A stretch of DNA of 64,000 bases from Gonatopus flavifemur (taxonomy: Eukaryota; Arthropoda; Insecta; Hymenoptera; Dryinidae), in NCBI GenBank assembly GCA_018340375.1, contig JAFFJZ010000006.1:21024001-21088000 (forward strand), read 5' to 3'. The notes under the pieces are model-generated. The model saw only the letters and a program-made list of their open reading frames with translations, was not told the origin of the DNA and did no database searches. The translations under genes and the position numbers were made by a program. Position 1 is the stretch's first letter. The number at the start of each line of letters is the position of its first letter. Shown in pieces: positions 45,051 to 56,675 of the stretch.

Positions 45051-46371
45051 CATACTAGTGAATCTAATAACTTTGAATAGACAATTTTTCTCCTTTTTTC
45101 AACAACTTCTAACCCCAGTCGAATCGTGAAATATTAAGAATTACCATGTTTCTCGTTTTATTCCGATTCATTTTATTTTGCTTTTTGACTTATTTTGAAT
45201 TATTCTGCATACTCTCACATCGTGAACAGGCGTTGAGAATTGATAATTACCGATGAAGTTCATTTATGAACAACAATAAAAAAAAAAGGTGTATCTTTTA
45301 ATTATTGTTCATTGAATTTTTCCTTATTGCACAGATTTCACAAAGTTGAAATACAATTAAATCCGAAGGATACTTCTTATAATGAAATTTCAAAGTAACT
45401 CGAACCATATTTCGAACTTTCTTCAACCGCATCACGCTATAAAAGCAGCCCAAGTATCGAAAGAAGAAATCAAAGTATGATTACAATACTAATTGAGTGA
45501 AATCCCAATGAGAACGAGGGAAACTATTACTATTAATTATCGGGGGGGTAATGGATAGAAACTCTTGTTCGCCACACGACAATGTGGCAACGGCAATTAA
45601 TTACCGACTCTAAACGCCAAGTTCTCTCACTCATTGTGCGAGGGAGTTCAATTCCGTCGATATGTCGAACCTATACGCCACGGCGACACGACAACGACAG
45701 CAACAGCAGCAACAGCAGGGGTCTTGAAACAATCGAAGCGTGGATAGAGGTCTATCTATGGAGGATATCTTCCTTCCATTTTCGGTATCAACAACAACCC
45801 GATGATCGGAGTGATTTGAATCAAACGAATCGCAGTTTCATTGGCACATAACTTGAGAAAAACCCCTTCTTCCTCGTTCTCAAATATTGAAATTTGTTCA
45901 AATTCAAAGTATACCTATATGTTATATTAGAGAAAATTAGTTTTCCAACTATTCTTGACTTTGACATGGATAATTGATGCCGAGATCCAATAGAAGTGCA
46001 TCTAATATTAAACGAATTTAATTTCAAGATTATTGATAGTCGGAGGGAAAGAGGATTGCATTAAATTAATCATGAAATTCAATATTGGAAATTTAACATC
46101 GAAATTATTGGCTGGACTTCGTTATTAAACTTGGTATTGAAATTGATGTTTAATATAAATATTTAGGAAGTATTTTGTTCATAATCACGCTCGGATATGG
46201 TCGTATTTCTCTTATTGAATTTGAATTTTGCATTATTGCAAACTATTTGAAAATACTTCATTAGAATTGAAATATTACTACTCACAGCACTTTTACGTGC
46301 TTCAATGAACAATTATTTTATACAGCGATATTTTGTTTGTTATTGAAACATTGCTGAAATGAACGATTTTG
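45051..46371. other. No gene seen
   Basis: AT-rich. A GC-richer patch at 45585-45730 includes ACGACAGCAACAGCAGCAAC. The open frame there (89 codons) is unrecognised. Confidence 0.4.
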
Positions 46372-46452
46372 CTGGTGCCACGTTTACTGATATCCTCTTG
46401 AAAAAGTGAGTACAAAATGGCGAACGAAGCGAGCGTCTTCGAATTCAAAAAA
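46372..46452. repeat. Second, partial copy of the GACGCTCGC repeat
   Basis: GTGCCACGTTTACTGATATC is followed by CTCTTGAAAAAGTGAG, then by ATGGCGAACGAAGCGAGCGT and CTTCGAATTC. These match the complement of 26184-26240 and of one 25800-26060 core unit, but with the 120 bp between them missing. It is a single-unit or deleted copy. Confidence 0.6.
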
Positions 46453-46712
46453 TTTGATTGAAGCAGCACTAGTTCAAGCATTTAATAGTAAGTGGATCAA
46501 GAACAATTGAATCAGTGTATATAATTTTGTTCCAAATGTACAGCAAATGGTCAGTACTCTATGTGTACATTTCGGAGCGGGAGAGAAATTTATATCTTCG
46601 TCCAAGCGATTGAATAATTCCCTTTGTGATATACCTGCTGCTGTACCTCACCCTCACGTATTTCCCACCTCAATTTCAGTTATTTTCTTCTTCCTCGAGA
46701 ATGAATGGGCCA

Positions 46713-46930
46713 ATGTTGCAGAAGTTTGAATCGTTTATTGAAACGAATTGATAATCAAATAACGAGATACTCAGATCCAAGCTCAGTTCAAGACTCAAAA
46801 TCTTGCAGCACATTCTTTAAATGATGTTTTCATTTGCAACAAGTCAATTTGAGGTGATAAATAACGAAGAGTTATCATATTTTGTTAGTTTGAATTTCGT
46901 TTAGTTTTTATAAACGATTCAAACTCCTAC
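46713..46930. repeat. Inverted-repeat element, GTTTGAATCG family, copy 2
   Basis: It starts ATGTTGCAGAAGTTTGAATC and ends AAACGATTCAAACTCC, after which the terminal bases have diverged. Both copies share ATAACGAGAT in the interior. No protein-coding content. Confidence 0.7.
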
Positions 46931-48944
46931 TTAGATCTGAGTTAGATCTTTCCATATCTCGTAATTTTTTTTCCCAGCAGAAAACGGTGTGAAATTGCAT
47001 GAAATTATTTTGGAAAAATTTGGAAAAATTTCATTCCATCGCTGTGATTTTAAATTACGGTAATATTCTCAAATACTAGTCTTTCCTGGTCTCAAATGAA
47101 AGGAATGGAACAAATTGTATTTTCATTTTTCTTTAATAATCCAACGCATGTACACCTAAAACACAAATTTTGAAAAATCTCACGTGAGATTAGGAAGAGA
47201 GGGGGGGGGGAGTTGCGGAAAATCTTACACAATCTCATCAGGAGGGGAGGGGGGTTGATAATCCTAAAAAATGCCTCACGTAATCAATGGACGTCCCCTA
47301 CAATATATGGACCGAGAATATTTCTATATACTGGACCCGAAATTCTAGCGACAACAGAGCAACGAATTCTTAACGCAAGAATTCCCTTAGGTTACCTTCG
47401 ATTTTCTTGGAAACCGAAAGAGCAAGAAAATGTCAAACTCATGTTAACAATTTAGCGATCAAAATAGTCACAAATTCTGATGTAGATTTCAGTGGCATTC
47501 GCCAGTTGAAAGTGTTCCGCAGAAGAGCTGCAAAAATATGCAAAGTGGTGGTGTATCAAAAGCAACTGAAATTTCAAATCTGCTAAATTTGAGAGAAAGA
47601 ATGACACTCGATGTTGAGTAAAACCTCGTCTGAATCCGGTAAGGAATTCAATGTCTGAGCTTGAAGAGCGCTTTGAATATTTTCGAATGCTTGAAATCTG
47701 AAGAAGAATGACGTTTCGCAGATCCATTCGGAGTTCAAAAGAGTTTCTCAGAATCCACTATAGTCAATCGCAAACAAAATCGAACACGAATTTGGTATTA
47801 GACACTTGAATTATTTCAGAATTAATTTCGATGAATTTGAGAATTTTACAAAAAAGAAGCAAACAAATCCGTTGTGCATTGTTTGATTTTCTTCCACACC
47901 TTCTCCGACCAATGCCACGCTCTTATTGATATTTCATGGAAAAAACAAAACGAAAAAGAAGAGAAACAAAAAAACAAATTAATAACTTTCCCTCTCTCTC
48001 CTCCTCGATACATGAATTATTCAAAGTTGAATCGAGACAGATATCTTAACCTGTAACTACGCCAGGACCTCGAAAGGTTGGATTCAATGAGATTATGCAA
48101 ATCATGAATTACATTCATCCCCCACTATTCCTGGAATTTCCTCATTCCCTGAACCGAGAAAGAGACGTGAATAGTTTCTCCACTCTTCGAGGATCGATTG
48201 TTTAACGCGAACACGAATAAATTAACGGAGCGATGGCCAAATGAAATGAATATTTTCATTTCTTTTGATGTAAAATAATAATGGCACGGAAAACAGGGAA
48301 ACAATGGTTACCGACGTAATTGATGTAATTCGTTCTCTCGTTATTTATTCGAGAATGAAATTGCATTTACAGTATAGTAACGATATACGCGTCACAATCG
48401 AACCAAGGGAAATATAGTTCAGGAATATAATGATTTTATCGAACAATCCTCTTACCGTATCAAGAGTTATTATTTCTTTTCCTCCCTTTCAATTTGATCT
48501 GTTCTTTTTTTTACAATTTCAATATCTTGAGAATTATTTTTTGATTCCAGGTAAGTCACAGAATGATTTACGAGGCATGGAACGACGATGAAGGTAAAAT
48601 AATTTATAGTCTTATTATCGATACAATCTTGTATTATCAAGTTCAACGATTTCGAGCCTGAAGTTTGAAAAGTTGAAAACAGACGGTATGGAAAAACAAC
48701 AAGGACAAATGTTGCGAATTCTCTCCGCGCTCTTCTTTGATTTATCTCTGAAAAGTATAAAATCTTGGCCCTTGAATGATGATGCACGATTCCTATTGGG
48801 CGGGAGAAAGGACGCGGTTTATAGTCGAAAAATATACTACTTCCACGCGGGTACCGTGTGCAATTCACAGGGAGCCATTAATATTCTAGAGGTACTGGTT
48901 CAGATTTTATTCACACCATCACAACCATCGTAAAGTTTGACTAT

Positions 48945-48987
48945 GACGACGACGAAGACGACGACGATGACGATGATGACGACGACA
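48945..48987. repeat. GAC/GAT microsatellite
   Basis: Mixed GAC, GAT and GAA triplets over about 43 bp. Confidence 0.9.
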
Positions 48988-50837
48988 TACGGAAATCCAC
49001 TCCCGGGAACAGGAGCGTGTATTTTTGTGTTGAACGAGTGCATTCAGATGTTATACAGTGGAAATTCCCTTTCTTCTACACGAGCACAACAAACGACGAC
49101 AACAAAGACGAAGGTAATGACGAGTTTAAAAATGTTATTACTTCCGATACATTTTATGGGAGATGTACAAGATACACGTATACATATACACTTGTGAAGT
49201 TTCTTTCGATTCTGATGGAAGTTGTAATTTAGTTTCAGTTCATCGATCGAAAGAAAATTCTCAAATTTTCTCTTTCCCGTTGGAGGAAAGATGATAAGTT
49301 GGCAAGGTGGGAAATGTCACGAAATAACCAGGATTGCCGGTGGTGGAAGCAACGATGGTGGTAGTGGTAGAAGTAGTAGTTCGCTTTCTAAAGCCTCTCT
49401 AGACGGTTCTCGCAATGGCATTGGCGGCAGATTCAATTTAAGATAGCGGCGAACTTTGCTCTCTGAATGCGCTCCACTATATTAGAGTTCATACACGAGT
49501 TTACTCGAGCCAACACTTCTTGCGTCCACATATATGTACAATACGTTTGAATTATACTTCATGAGATTACAACTATTAACGTATTCCCTCGACCGAGTTT
49601 ATAAATGTTTGCCCTCAGTTTTGTTTTTTTGTGTTTTTGGTATTTTACGCGTTCAGTGCGGAACGAAAATGATCCGTGTACGTGTAAGACTCTACAACAC
49701 GAAGGAATCTTTAGCGATCGGCTTCCACTCCGTTGGCCAAGGATCGAACGAATCTATCTCATTACCGCTCGTTATGTATTTCCACTTTACGTATCCGAAT
49801 GGAAGTTTTCAAAGCGTTTTGGAAGCATCGGAAGTTTCTTCTTTCATAAAATGGTTATAGGTGGATGCAGTATTATATATGAAACTATCGATTCTCCTAA
49901 ATCGTAGGGGAACGGAATTACATCTTACTTCCTTGACAACACAAACGAGGACACCCGGATGATCGTCTATTTGCTTATCGCAACGCGCTATAACAAGTTA
50001 TACGGATCGTTGAATCGATGATAGATTCATTATGCGAACAAACAAAGTAGGTAAGTCGAGCGTGTAACTGCGGCACACATATACAAGAGACTCGTATATC
50101 CTCACGAGAGGGACAGGGAGTGCGTCGGTGTGGAGATTATGACCATCGGGCTTTGGTTGGATGAATCGCTGAAGGGGGAACCAGTATGATCCACCGCGGC
50201 ATTTGGTATTATTTCCTATAACATGGATACCGATCGGCTTATCGTTTCGTAATCCTCAATCGACAGTCATAGACGGCGTAATATCCAACCTGATATCCTT
50301 TTTGGACTGATACCGATACGTATACGTAACCCATTAACGTACTTTCCTCATCCATTTTGGGGAATATAGATATGTATACGTACAATTTGTATGCGTTTAA
50401 TGAAAATTCGATTCGATCGATGATCATGGCGATACGGAAAGGAAAAACGGGATACCAGGGGAAGGAAAAAAATTGCAAACTCTTTTGAATTTCAAATTCG
50501 ATCTTGATTAAATGAACGAGAGGGGTAAACGTCTTCGTATATATCTGTATATTATGTATAAAAATGTGGAAAAGATATAATCTCGAACGTATGCTGCTTA
50601 GTTGGGAGGAGGGTTCTTATCTATCCGCTCATCTGTCGAATTATATTATGTAAATTGTGAATAGAATAATTTTTTGTTATTAATTCGGACCGCCAATGGT
50701 GTACAGGTACAAAAAAAGAAGTGAAAAAACAAGAAGTAACGAAATCACCCACAACAAGAAATCTTTTGGGAAGAGAAAATATATATCCTAGATTTGTAGT
50801 ACGACGAGAGGGATGAAGATGAGGTCTGATAGATAGA

Positions 50838-50891
50838 ATATATATATATATATATATATATATATTCGAAAGAGAAGAAGAAGAAGAAGAA
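50838..50891. repeat. TA plus AAG microsatellites
   Basis: About 13 TA units (50838-50865), then about five AAG units (50876-50891). Confidence 0.9.
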
Positions 50892-51786
50892 ACAACTGTG
50901 TAAGAGGTCAGTGAGGGTTGTGAGACTGGATGTTGGTAGATTGGATGGTGTTTCAGAAGCGGAGGGATTCGTCAGAACGATGGAGATAGGGAGGGAATAA
51001 GAGAGAAACAACAACAAGGGTGCAATTAAGTCTTATCGTCTGCTCCGCACAATGTTCTCTGTTATCATTTACGCGGCTTACACGCGGCGGTTTCTCCCCC
51101 TTTTAATCCCCCTGTGGAGGTTTGCCCCAACTGTGTGTATATGTATGTATGTCTCTCCAGTCCCTCGAACCTTCCTCTTTCTCTCCTCCTTTGTTACCAA
51201 ACCTTCAAATAATTATCGGCCATAATTCAAGCCTCGATACCGAATGAAACAGGATCGGGCAGGAAAACAGAAAAGAGGAGGAAAATATTTGTCGAAACGT
51301 GCGATACAGGATGAAAAGGAGGAATCGCGCAATAGAGTTGCCTGGATTGAACGTTTGGAATTTGTATAAAACATTTCTACCTACGGTATGACGGGAACAA
51401 AAATACATGTGAATCAATATACTCTTCGAGAACATATAATCTGCATACGCATGGGAATATTTGTATGCAGATATTTTAAAATACTGTTCATAAACTGAGT
51501 ATCACGATACGTCCTGAAATTGATATCTCGTACGGTATTTTACAATATCCGATCTCTTTTGGTATATAAAGAACCGTATCTCTTTATAAATGCGATCAAA
51601 GTACGTGAGGATTCAATTCATAGAGAGATTCATTCGATGTATGGAGTGACAACAGATATGGAAGAATCTTAGAATTCTCTTCGATCTTTGACGAATAACA
51701 ATTTTTATTGCAACGAAAGCTGATCCTGATACGTCCCTTGGAAAAATTGCACATAAGATCCTGATGATCGATATTCTTTCACATCA

Positions 51787-51962
51787 CATGGAGGAAAAAG
51801 TAAAAAAGAGGCAACAAATTTTGGTATTATGTATAGAATAGCAAACAAATTTTGCTGGAAAAGTCAACATTGTTTGCTGCCACAGCAGAAAATTTGCTAC
51901 TCCAACAAAAGGTATCCAGCAAACTGATATCTCGTTGTCACAGCGAATTTTCTTTCTCCGGG
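51787..51962. mobile_element. GCTG-palindrome MITE, cluster copy f
   Basis: It begins CATGGAGGAAAAAG and ends TTTTCTTTCTCCGGG. The interior has TATTATGTATAGAATAGCAA, GCTGCCACAGCAG and TTGTCACAGCGAATT. It is shorter than the other copies. Confidence 0.62.
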
Positions 51963-52088
51963 CAAATTCAAAGAATTGATTTTTATTCCTTTCTGATATA
52001 CGGTAATTCAAAGCTCATGGTTTTAACGGAAATGTACAGTTCTGATGTGAACCACACGCGCACCGTACTCCATAGGCATATTCTTCTA

Positions 52089-52309
52089 CACGGAGAGAAA
52101 TTTGTAGTTAAATTTACTATGTTATTATTGTTCCCGAGGAACAGACTGAACTATGACGGGTTCCCCCATAAAACATAGTAAATATGATCAGCATTCTATT
52201 GTTGTACCATAGTAAAAATATTCCCTTCATAGTAAAATCCGACAAAATTAAGTCTGTTCCTCGGAAACAATAATAACATAGTAAATTCAACTACAAATTT
52301 CTCTCCGTG
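52089..52309. mobile_element. MITE with 60-bp perfect-type arms, TA TSD
   Basis: CACGGAGAGAAATTTGTAGT pairs with ACTACAAATTTCTCTCCGTG. Pairing continues through ACTATGTTATTATTGTTCCC to about 60 bp, including GAGGAACAGACT with AGTCTGTTCCTC. TA flanks both sides (52087-52088, 52310-52311). The interior repeats CATAGTAAA. It is 221 bp and probably young. Confidence 0.9.
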
Positions 52310-52723
52310 TATAACTCAAAAGCATTCAAACTTCATACTATCGGTTGAGTTGGAAAACGACGGATCTCTGGGAAAAATATTGAACTATCCTGTCATTCTT
52401 CGTTTCGGAGCTATAAAAATTCAAAGTTGCTGAATTCTGATTGGCTGAAAGCCCATAAATTTCAAATCACTATAAATTTGAATTGAGAGGTGACAGAATA
52501 GTTCAATTTTTTTTTCTCCAGAGATCCGATGTTCTCCAACTCAGCCGATGGTATCAAGTTGAGGTTTGTAGCACACAATGCTTTCAAGTTACTCGGATTT
52601 TGGCAAAAATCTAAAAATGCTCGTATCTCAAAAACTAAGCTTGAAACAAAATGTTTTTCCACGGGAAATTATTGAATTTTGACTGAAGAATATGCCCTTG
52701 AAGTACGTTCTGAATCATCCTGT

Positions 52724-52945
52724 ATGTGGAGAGGAATACAACAGCTGATGCAGCAAATCGAGGTATTATATATGGAATAGCAAATCTTTTTACTAACAAA
52801 GCTGAGAATTTGCTGCTACAGCTAACTGGATTACCGAGAGAGCAACATGATTAGCTGAACCAGCAAAATTTTCACTAATCTATTTAGAAAAGCCAACAAA
52901 TTTTGCTGTAGCAGTCGAAATTGTCGAAAGTAAGATTTCCCCGTC
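52724..52945. mobile_element. GCTG-palindrome MITE, cluster copy e
   Basis: It contains ACAGCTGATGCAGCAAATCG, TATTATATATGGAATAGCAA, TGCTGCTACAGCTAAC and TTTTGCTGTAGCAG, and ends TTTCCCCGT. The termini are more diverged than in copies a, b and d. Confidence 0.55.
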
Positions 52946-52951
52946 ATACCG

Positions 52952-53227
52952 CATGGAGAGAAAAAATTTGCTGACGCAGCAAATCGAAGTATTATATATA
53001 GAATAGCAAAATTTTTTGCTGACCTAGCTAAAAATTTCCTATAACAGCAATCGTGTTGGCTACAACAGCAATTTTTTGCTGCCACAGCTAAAAATTCGCT
53101 GTCGCAGCTAACAAGATTGCTGGAACAGCAAATAATTTTCTGTCACAGCAAAAAATTTGCTGCTCTGGCAAAAGGAACCCAGCAAAAGTAGATTTCACTG
53201 CCACAGCAAATTCCTTTGTCTTCGATG
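52952..53227. mobile_element. GCTG-palindrome MITE, cluster copy d
   Basis: It starts CATGGAGAGAAAAAATTTGC and ends AAATTCCTTTGTCTTCGATG. Inside are at least nine short palindromes of the form TTTGCTG..CAGCAAA or GCTGCCACAGC, about 20-24 bp apart, and the shared centre TATTATATATAGAATAGCAA. Confidence 0.72.
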
Positions 53228-53514
53228 ATAGGTCGATTCAAGATTCAACATCGTTTTTTTTCCCAGCGTAGTCGAATTTTTTCGGGTTTTGAATCTAAAG
53301 TTCGAAGCAAACCCTGACAAATCGAAACTCGAGCCGAACGTTCCCAATGAATGCAGTTCGAAATTTGAACCGAACCGAACTGTTTCTGTTATCCAAGTTC
53401 GAAATTCAAACCATACCGAATTTTTTCTGCTAATCAAGTTCGAAGTTCGAACCGAACGGTTCGCGCATCCCTCATTTAATGTTATCCCTATATTTATCGG
53501 ACCTAATGTGAATT

Positions 53515-53733
53515 TTACAGCAAATTTTTCTCTGTGAAGGATAGAGACCCCACAAGGAGGAATAAAAATTTGCTAAGATTCGCCAGAAAAATCTAATTTT
53601 GCTGTGTTCCTTTTACTGTGACAGCAATTTATCTACTATCACAGCAATATTGTTAGCTATGACAGCGACTCTTTGGCTGTGGCAGCAAAAATGTCAACTT
53701 CTCCAGCGAAATTTATTTGCTTTTCCTTATATA
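53515..53733. mobile_element. GCTG-palindrome MITE, cluster copy c
   Basis: It contains ACAGCAAATTTTTCTCTG, TTGCTGTGTTCC, ACTGTGACAGCAA, TAGCTATGACAGCG and GGCTGTGGCAGC, then joins copy b directly at the right. The left end is unclear; AGCAAATTTTTCTCTGTG at 53519-53536 may belong to a partial inverted copy. Confidence 0.5.
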
Positions 53734-54103
53734 CAGGGAGATAAAAAATTTGCTGACGCAGCAAATCGAGGTATTATATATGGAATAGCAAAATTGTTTG
53801 CTGACCTAGCTAAAAATTTGCTATAACAGCAATCGTGTTAGCTACGACAGCAATTTTTCAGCTGTGGCAGCGAAAAATGTTTTCCCCGCCAGCAATTTTT
53901 CAGTATTATATACAGAATAGCAAACAAATTTTGCTGGGATAGCAAACATTTTTTGCTGCCACAGCTAAAAATTCGCTATCGCGGCTAACAAGATTGCTGG
54001 AACAGCAAATAGTTTGCTGTCGCAGCAAAAAATTTGCTGCTCCGGCAAAAGGAACCCAGCAAAAGTAGATTTCGCTGCCACATCGAATTCCTTTTTCTCC
54101 GTG
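53734..54103. mobile_element. GCTG-palindrome MITE, cluster copy b (longest)
   Basis: It starts CAGGGAGATAAAAAATTTGC and ends TTCCTTTTTCTCCGTG. It is 370 bp with two copies of the central TATTATATA..GAATAGCAA word and about 13 short palindromic units. The larger size compared with copies a and d suggests internal duplication or one copy inserted in another. Confidence 0.75.
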
Positions 54104-54419
54104 TGAAAACACAGTTTGTTCCAGATAGCTGAAATAAAATTTCTTCAAGTTGAATGAAATTGATTTGTCTGTGAGAAACTATCAATTATATCGTGGACCA
54201 AAGTTTTTTCATTCCACACAAATTTGATTCCAGTCAACCAAAAAGTCTCTTTGCGTCTATTTCAACCAAAATTTGGTTTGGCTGGAACAAACGTTCTCTC
54301 AAGGCACAGTGAATGCTTTTCCCTCAGAGCATGCTGAGAGAATAGTATGCTTTGGTGGAATAAACAGAGTTTTTTTCTTGAATCTGCACTATAATTTTTC
54401 CTAGGTAAATAAATGGTGA

Positions 54420-54600
54420 AAGCGAGTGAAACAAATTCTCTTCGTACACCTCTCAGAAGAGAATCTCCGATTGGACGCGATGGCGTCTTTAGATTCGTAG
54501 AAAAGTGAGATTTTCACTCGTTTCAAGTGAATCCTTATCCTTTTCGCCTAAACAATTCACTCTAGAATTGGAGTGACTGAGAATATAGCGTTTTTGATCC
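54420..54600. repeat. GAGTGA/TCACTC-rich segment, second copy
   Basis: It shares GAGTGAA, GTGAGATTTTCACTC and CACTCTAGAATTGGAGTGAC words with 13430-13600. It may be a decayed palindromic element; the ends are not visible. Confidence 0.35.
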
Positions 54601-54665
54601 AATAAAACGTGAAACAGTGAATAGTATTTCGTTATGAATCCACTCTTTCGCATCGATAAAGCATA

Positions 54666-54924
54666 CACTGAGAAAAATCAGATGTGAAAATAACCTCTAT
54701 TTCGTATATTTTTCACCCGTCGAATAATGAAAACTGAAGCCAGCCTCTCAAAAGTGTAAAGTACCTTTTCAGTGTTGAATTTCACCGTACATTCGGTTTG
54801 ATTCACCAAAAAGATGGTATGTATCACCTAACTCATGGTGATAATAACCAAAATAATGTATTTTTCACTGTCAAATACATTACTATATTGAAACATGATT
54901 TCTACAATGCAGATTTTCTCAGTG
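54666..54924 (-). mobile_element. CACTGAGAAAAATC MITE, copy 2, complete
   Basis: CACTGAGAAAAATC and GATTTTCTCAGTG close the element. Its complement matches 12366-12603 over more than 200 bp. Flanks are TA on the left and AT on the right. It lies between two GCTG-palindrome copies. Confidence 0.8.
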
Positions 54925-54954
54925 ATAGATAGTGATGGCCCAGTTAAACTATCG

Positions 54955-55245
54955 CACGGAGAAAAAGGAATTCGCTGTGGCAGTGAAATCTACTTTTGCT
55001 GGGTTCCTTTTGCCAGAGCAGCAAATTTTTTGCTGTGACAGCAAACTATTTGCTGTTCCAGCAATCTTGTTAGCTGCGACAGCGAATTTTCATCTGTGGC
55101 AGCAAAAAATGTTTGCTATCCCAGTAAAATTCTGTATATAATACTGAAAATTTGCTGGCGGAGCAAACATTTTTTGCTGCCAGAGTTAAAAAATTGCTGT
55201 CGTAGCTAACACGATTGCTGTTATAGCAAATTTTTTCTCTCCGTG
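54955..55245. mobile_element. GCTG-palindrome MITE, cluster copy a (type copy)
   Basis: It starts CACGGAGAAAAAGGAATTCG and ends AATTTTTTCTCTCCGTG, with CG on both flanks. The 291-bp interior is a row of short quasi-palindromes: CGCTGTGGCAGTG, TTTTGCTGTGACAGCAAA, TTTGCTGTTCCAGCAA, TTAGCTGCGACAGCG, TTGCTGCCAGAG and TTGCTGTTATAGCAA. The marker TATATAATAC sits near the middle. It matches copy b in reverse orientation over most of its length. No coding content. Confidence 0.85.
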
Positions 55246-55334
55246 CGATACATAAAACAGATGAATTCAAAAATCCTACCACGGTGAAACTTCCCAAATC
55301 CACATGCTTCGAGAAAAAATACCCAAGCGGAAAT

Positions 55335-55505
55335 TCAGTATCTCGCACACGATCTCGCATAATCCCGCAAACAGTCTTGTGAATAGTCTCGCAAAGAATC
55401 TCGGATAGTCTTGGAAATGATCTTGCAAATAGTCTCGGTTATGAAACAATCTGAGATATGAATGACATCACGCCAATAGTCTCGCTGACAGTCTCATCTC
55501 GCAAA
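55335..55505. repeat. AATAGTCTCGCAA short tandem repeats
   Basis: About eight to ten degenerate units of 15-18 bp with the core AGTCTCGCAAA or ATCTCGCA. Complementary units (TGCGAGACTATTTGCGAGA) occur at 56566-56605 and similar ones at 63400-63440. The 55335/56605 pair could mark the ends of a 1.27 kb foldback-type element, but the intervening DNA gives no other support. Confidence 0.5.
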
Positions 55506-56675
55506 ATTATTGAAGAATTTTGAGATTTCGACCCAAAATCAAGGAATAATTTTCCTGAAGTTAGATCTTCGTGATCTAAGATCCGAAGATCGAGAAGATG
55601 AATATAGTAGACCTTCAAAATTCATCAGAACTTGACTTGATTAAAAATCATTCATAGATAGAATAATTATCCTAAAACCCGAGTCGAAAAATTGTAATAC
55701 TTCTCAAATCTGATCTACTCCGTAATACGCAACAAATCAGAGCTGAATCAGGTTTCACTTTGTGACTCGGGAACGATTACTTTTCACCAATCGATGAATC
55801 TTCTATACGACGTGAAAAATGTTGTTACTGGAATTGCGTTGACAGTACATATTAAATCTTCGTTTCACATCTGAAATGTGAAATGTTCATCTAATGAATT
55901 CAACCATAGAAATTTCCATATATCTTTGAATAATTTAGGTTCATGCTCTATCGAATGAGAAAACAGAATAATAAAGAAAAGTCATTTCATGAATTAACTA
56001 GAATACGATGAAATACGGATAAGCTATGATCGTCGGTAAAACAATATCATTCGATATCTCCCCATTATTCATCACGGAATAAGTCGCGCCAACTTTGAGT
56101 GATTATGACATTTCTTAAACATATCTGAGATGATTATTTTCAGGAAAACTAGAAGAATGATTGCAGAATGAGATTTTTTTGAACAATTGCTCATAATTTA
56201 TCAGGTTATAGCCTTACAACTCAACTATAGCTTTCGTCAACAACGTTGACGTTACAAAAAACAATCCAGTCTCTTCCCAACCAATGATACGAATCACCGA
56301 TGTTAGGTAACGCTTCTAATTCAAAATCCTCAATAAATTCTTGAATTACCGATCATATTACCTTCTCGAGAAATATCCGTGATATTTAAGAATGGAAATG
56401 TCTTTTCTATAGCGGAAAACTGCACGATCGATTAGTCAAAGATGAAGGATCAATGCATGCGTCAATAAAAATTCAATGAGAAAATAAAATATTTCATACG
56501 TTTAGAAGAAAGGGTTAAAATTTAAAGTGATGTAACTACGTTTGTACTTTGTTTTCCAAGAATATGCGAGACTATTTGCGAGATTTTTGCGAGACTCTGA
56601 ATTTCTGAAAATTACTTTTTATGACAAAATTATTATTTTCCAAAATAGCGAATCCAACTTGGTAACTTAATCTGA

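Larger units (their letters stand above)
46931..51786. other. No gene seen; simple repeats and G-runs
   Basis: G-runs at 47200-47245 (GAGGGGGGGGG and GGAGGGGAGGGGGG) lie in two loose repeats beginning near TCTCACGTGAG. A GAC microsatellite is at 48945-48987, and TA plus AAG microsatellites are at 50838-50891. Overlapping frames of 108 and 100 codons (49534-49907) are unrecognised. Confidence 0.4.

Noticed and set aside
51787..55245. CRISPR-like array suggested by regularly spaced short palindromes
   Set aside because: The units are diverged, have no unique equal-length spacers, lie within elements bearing transposon-type ends, and the context is eukaryotic.
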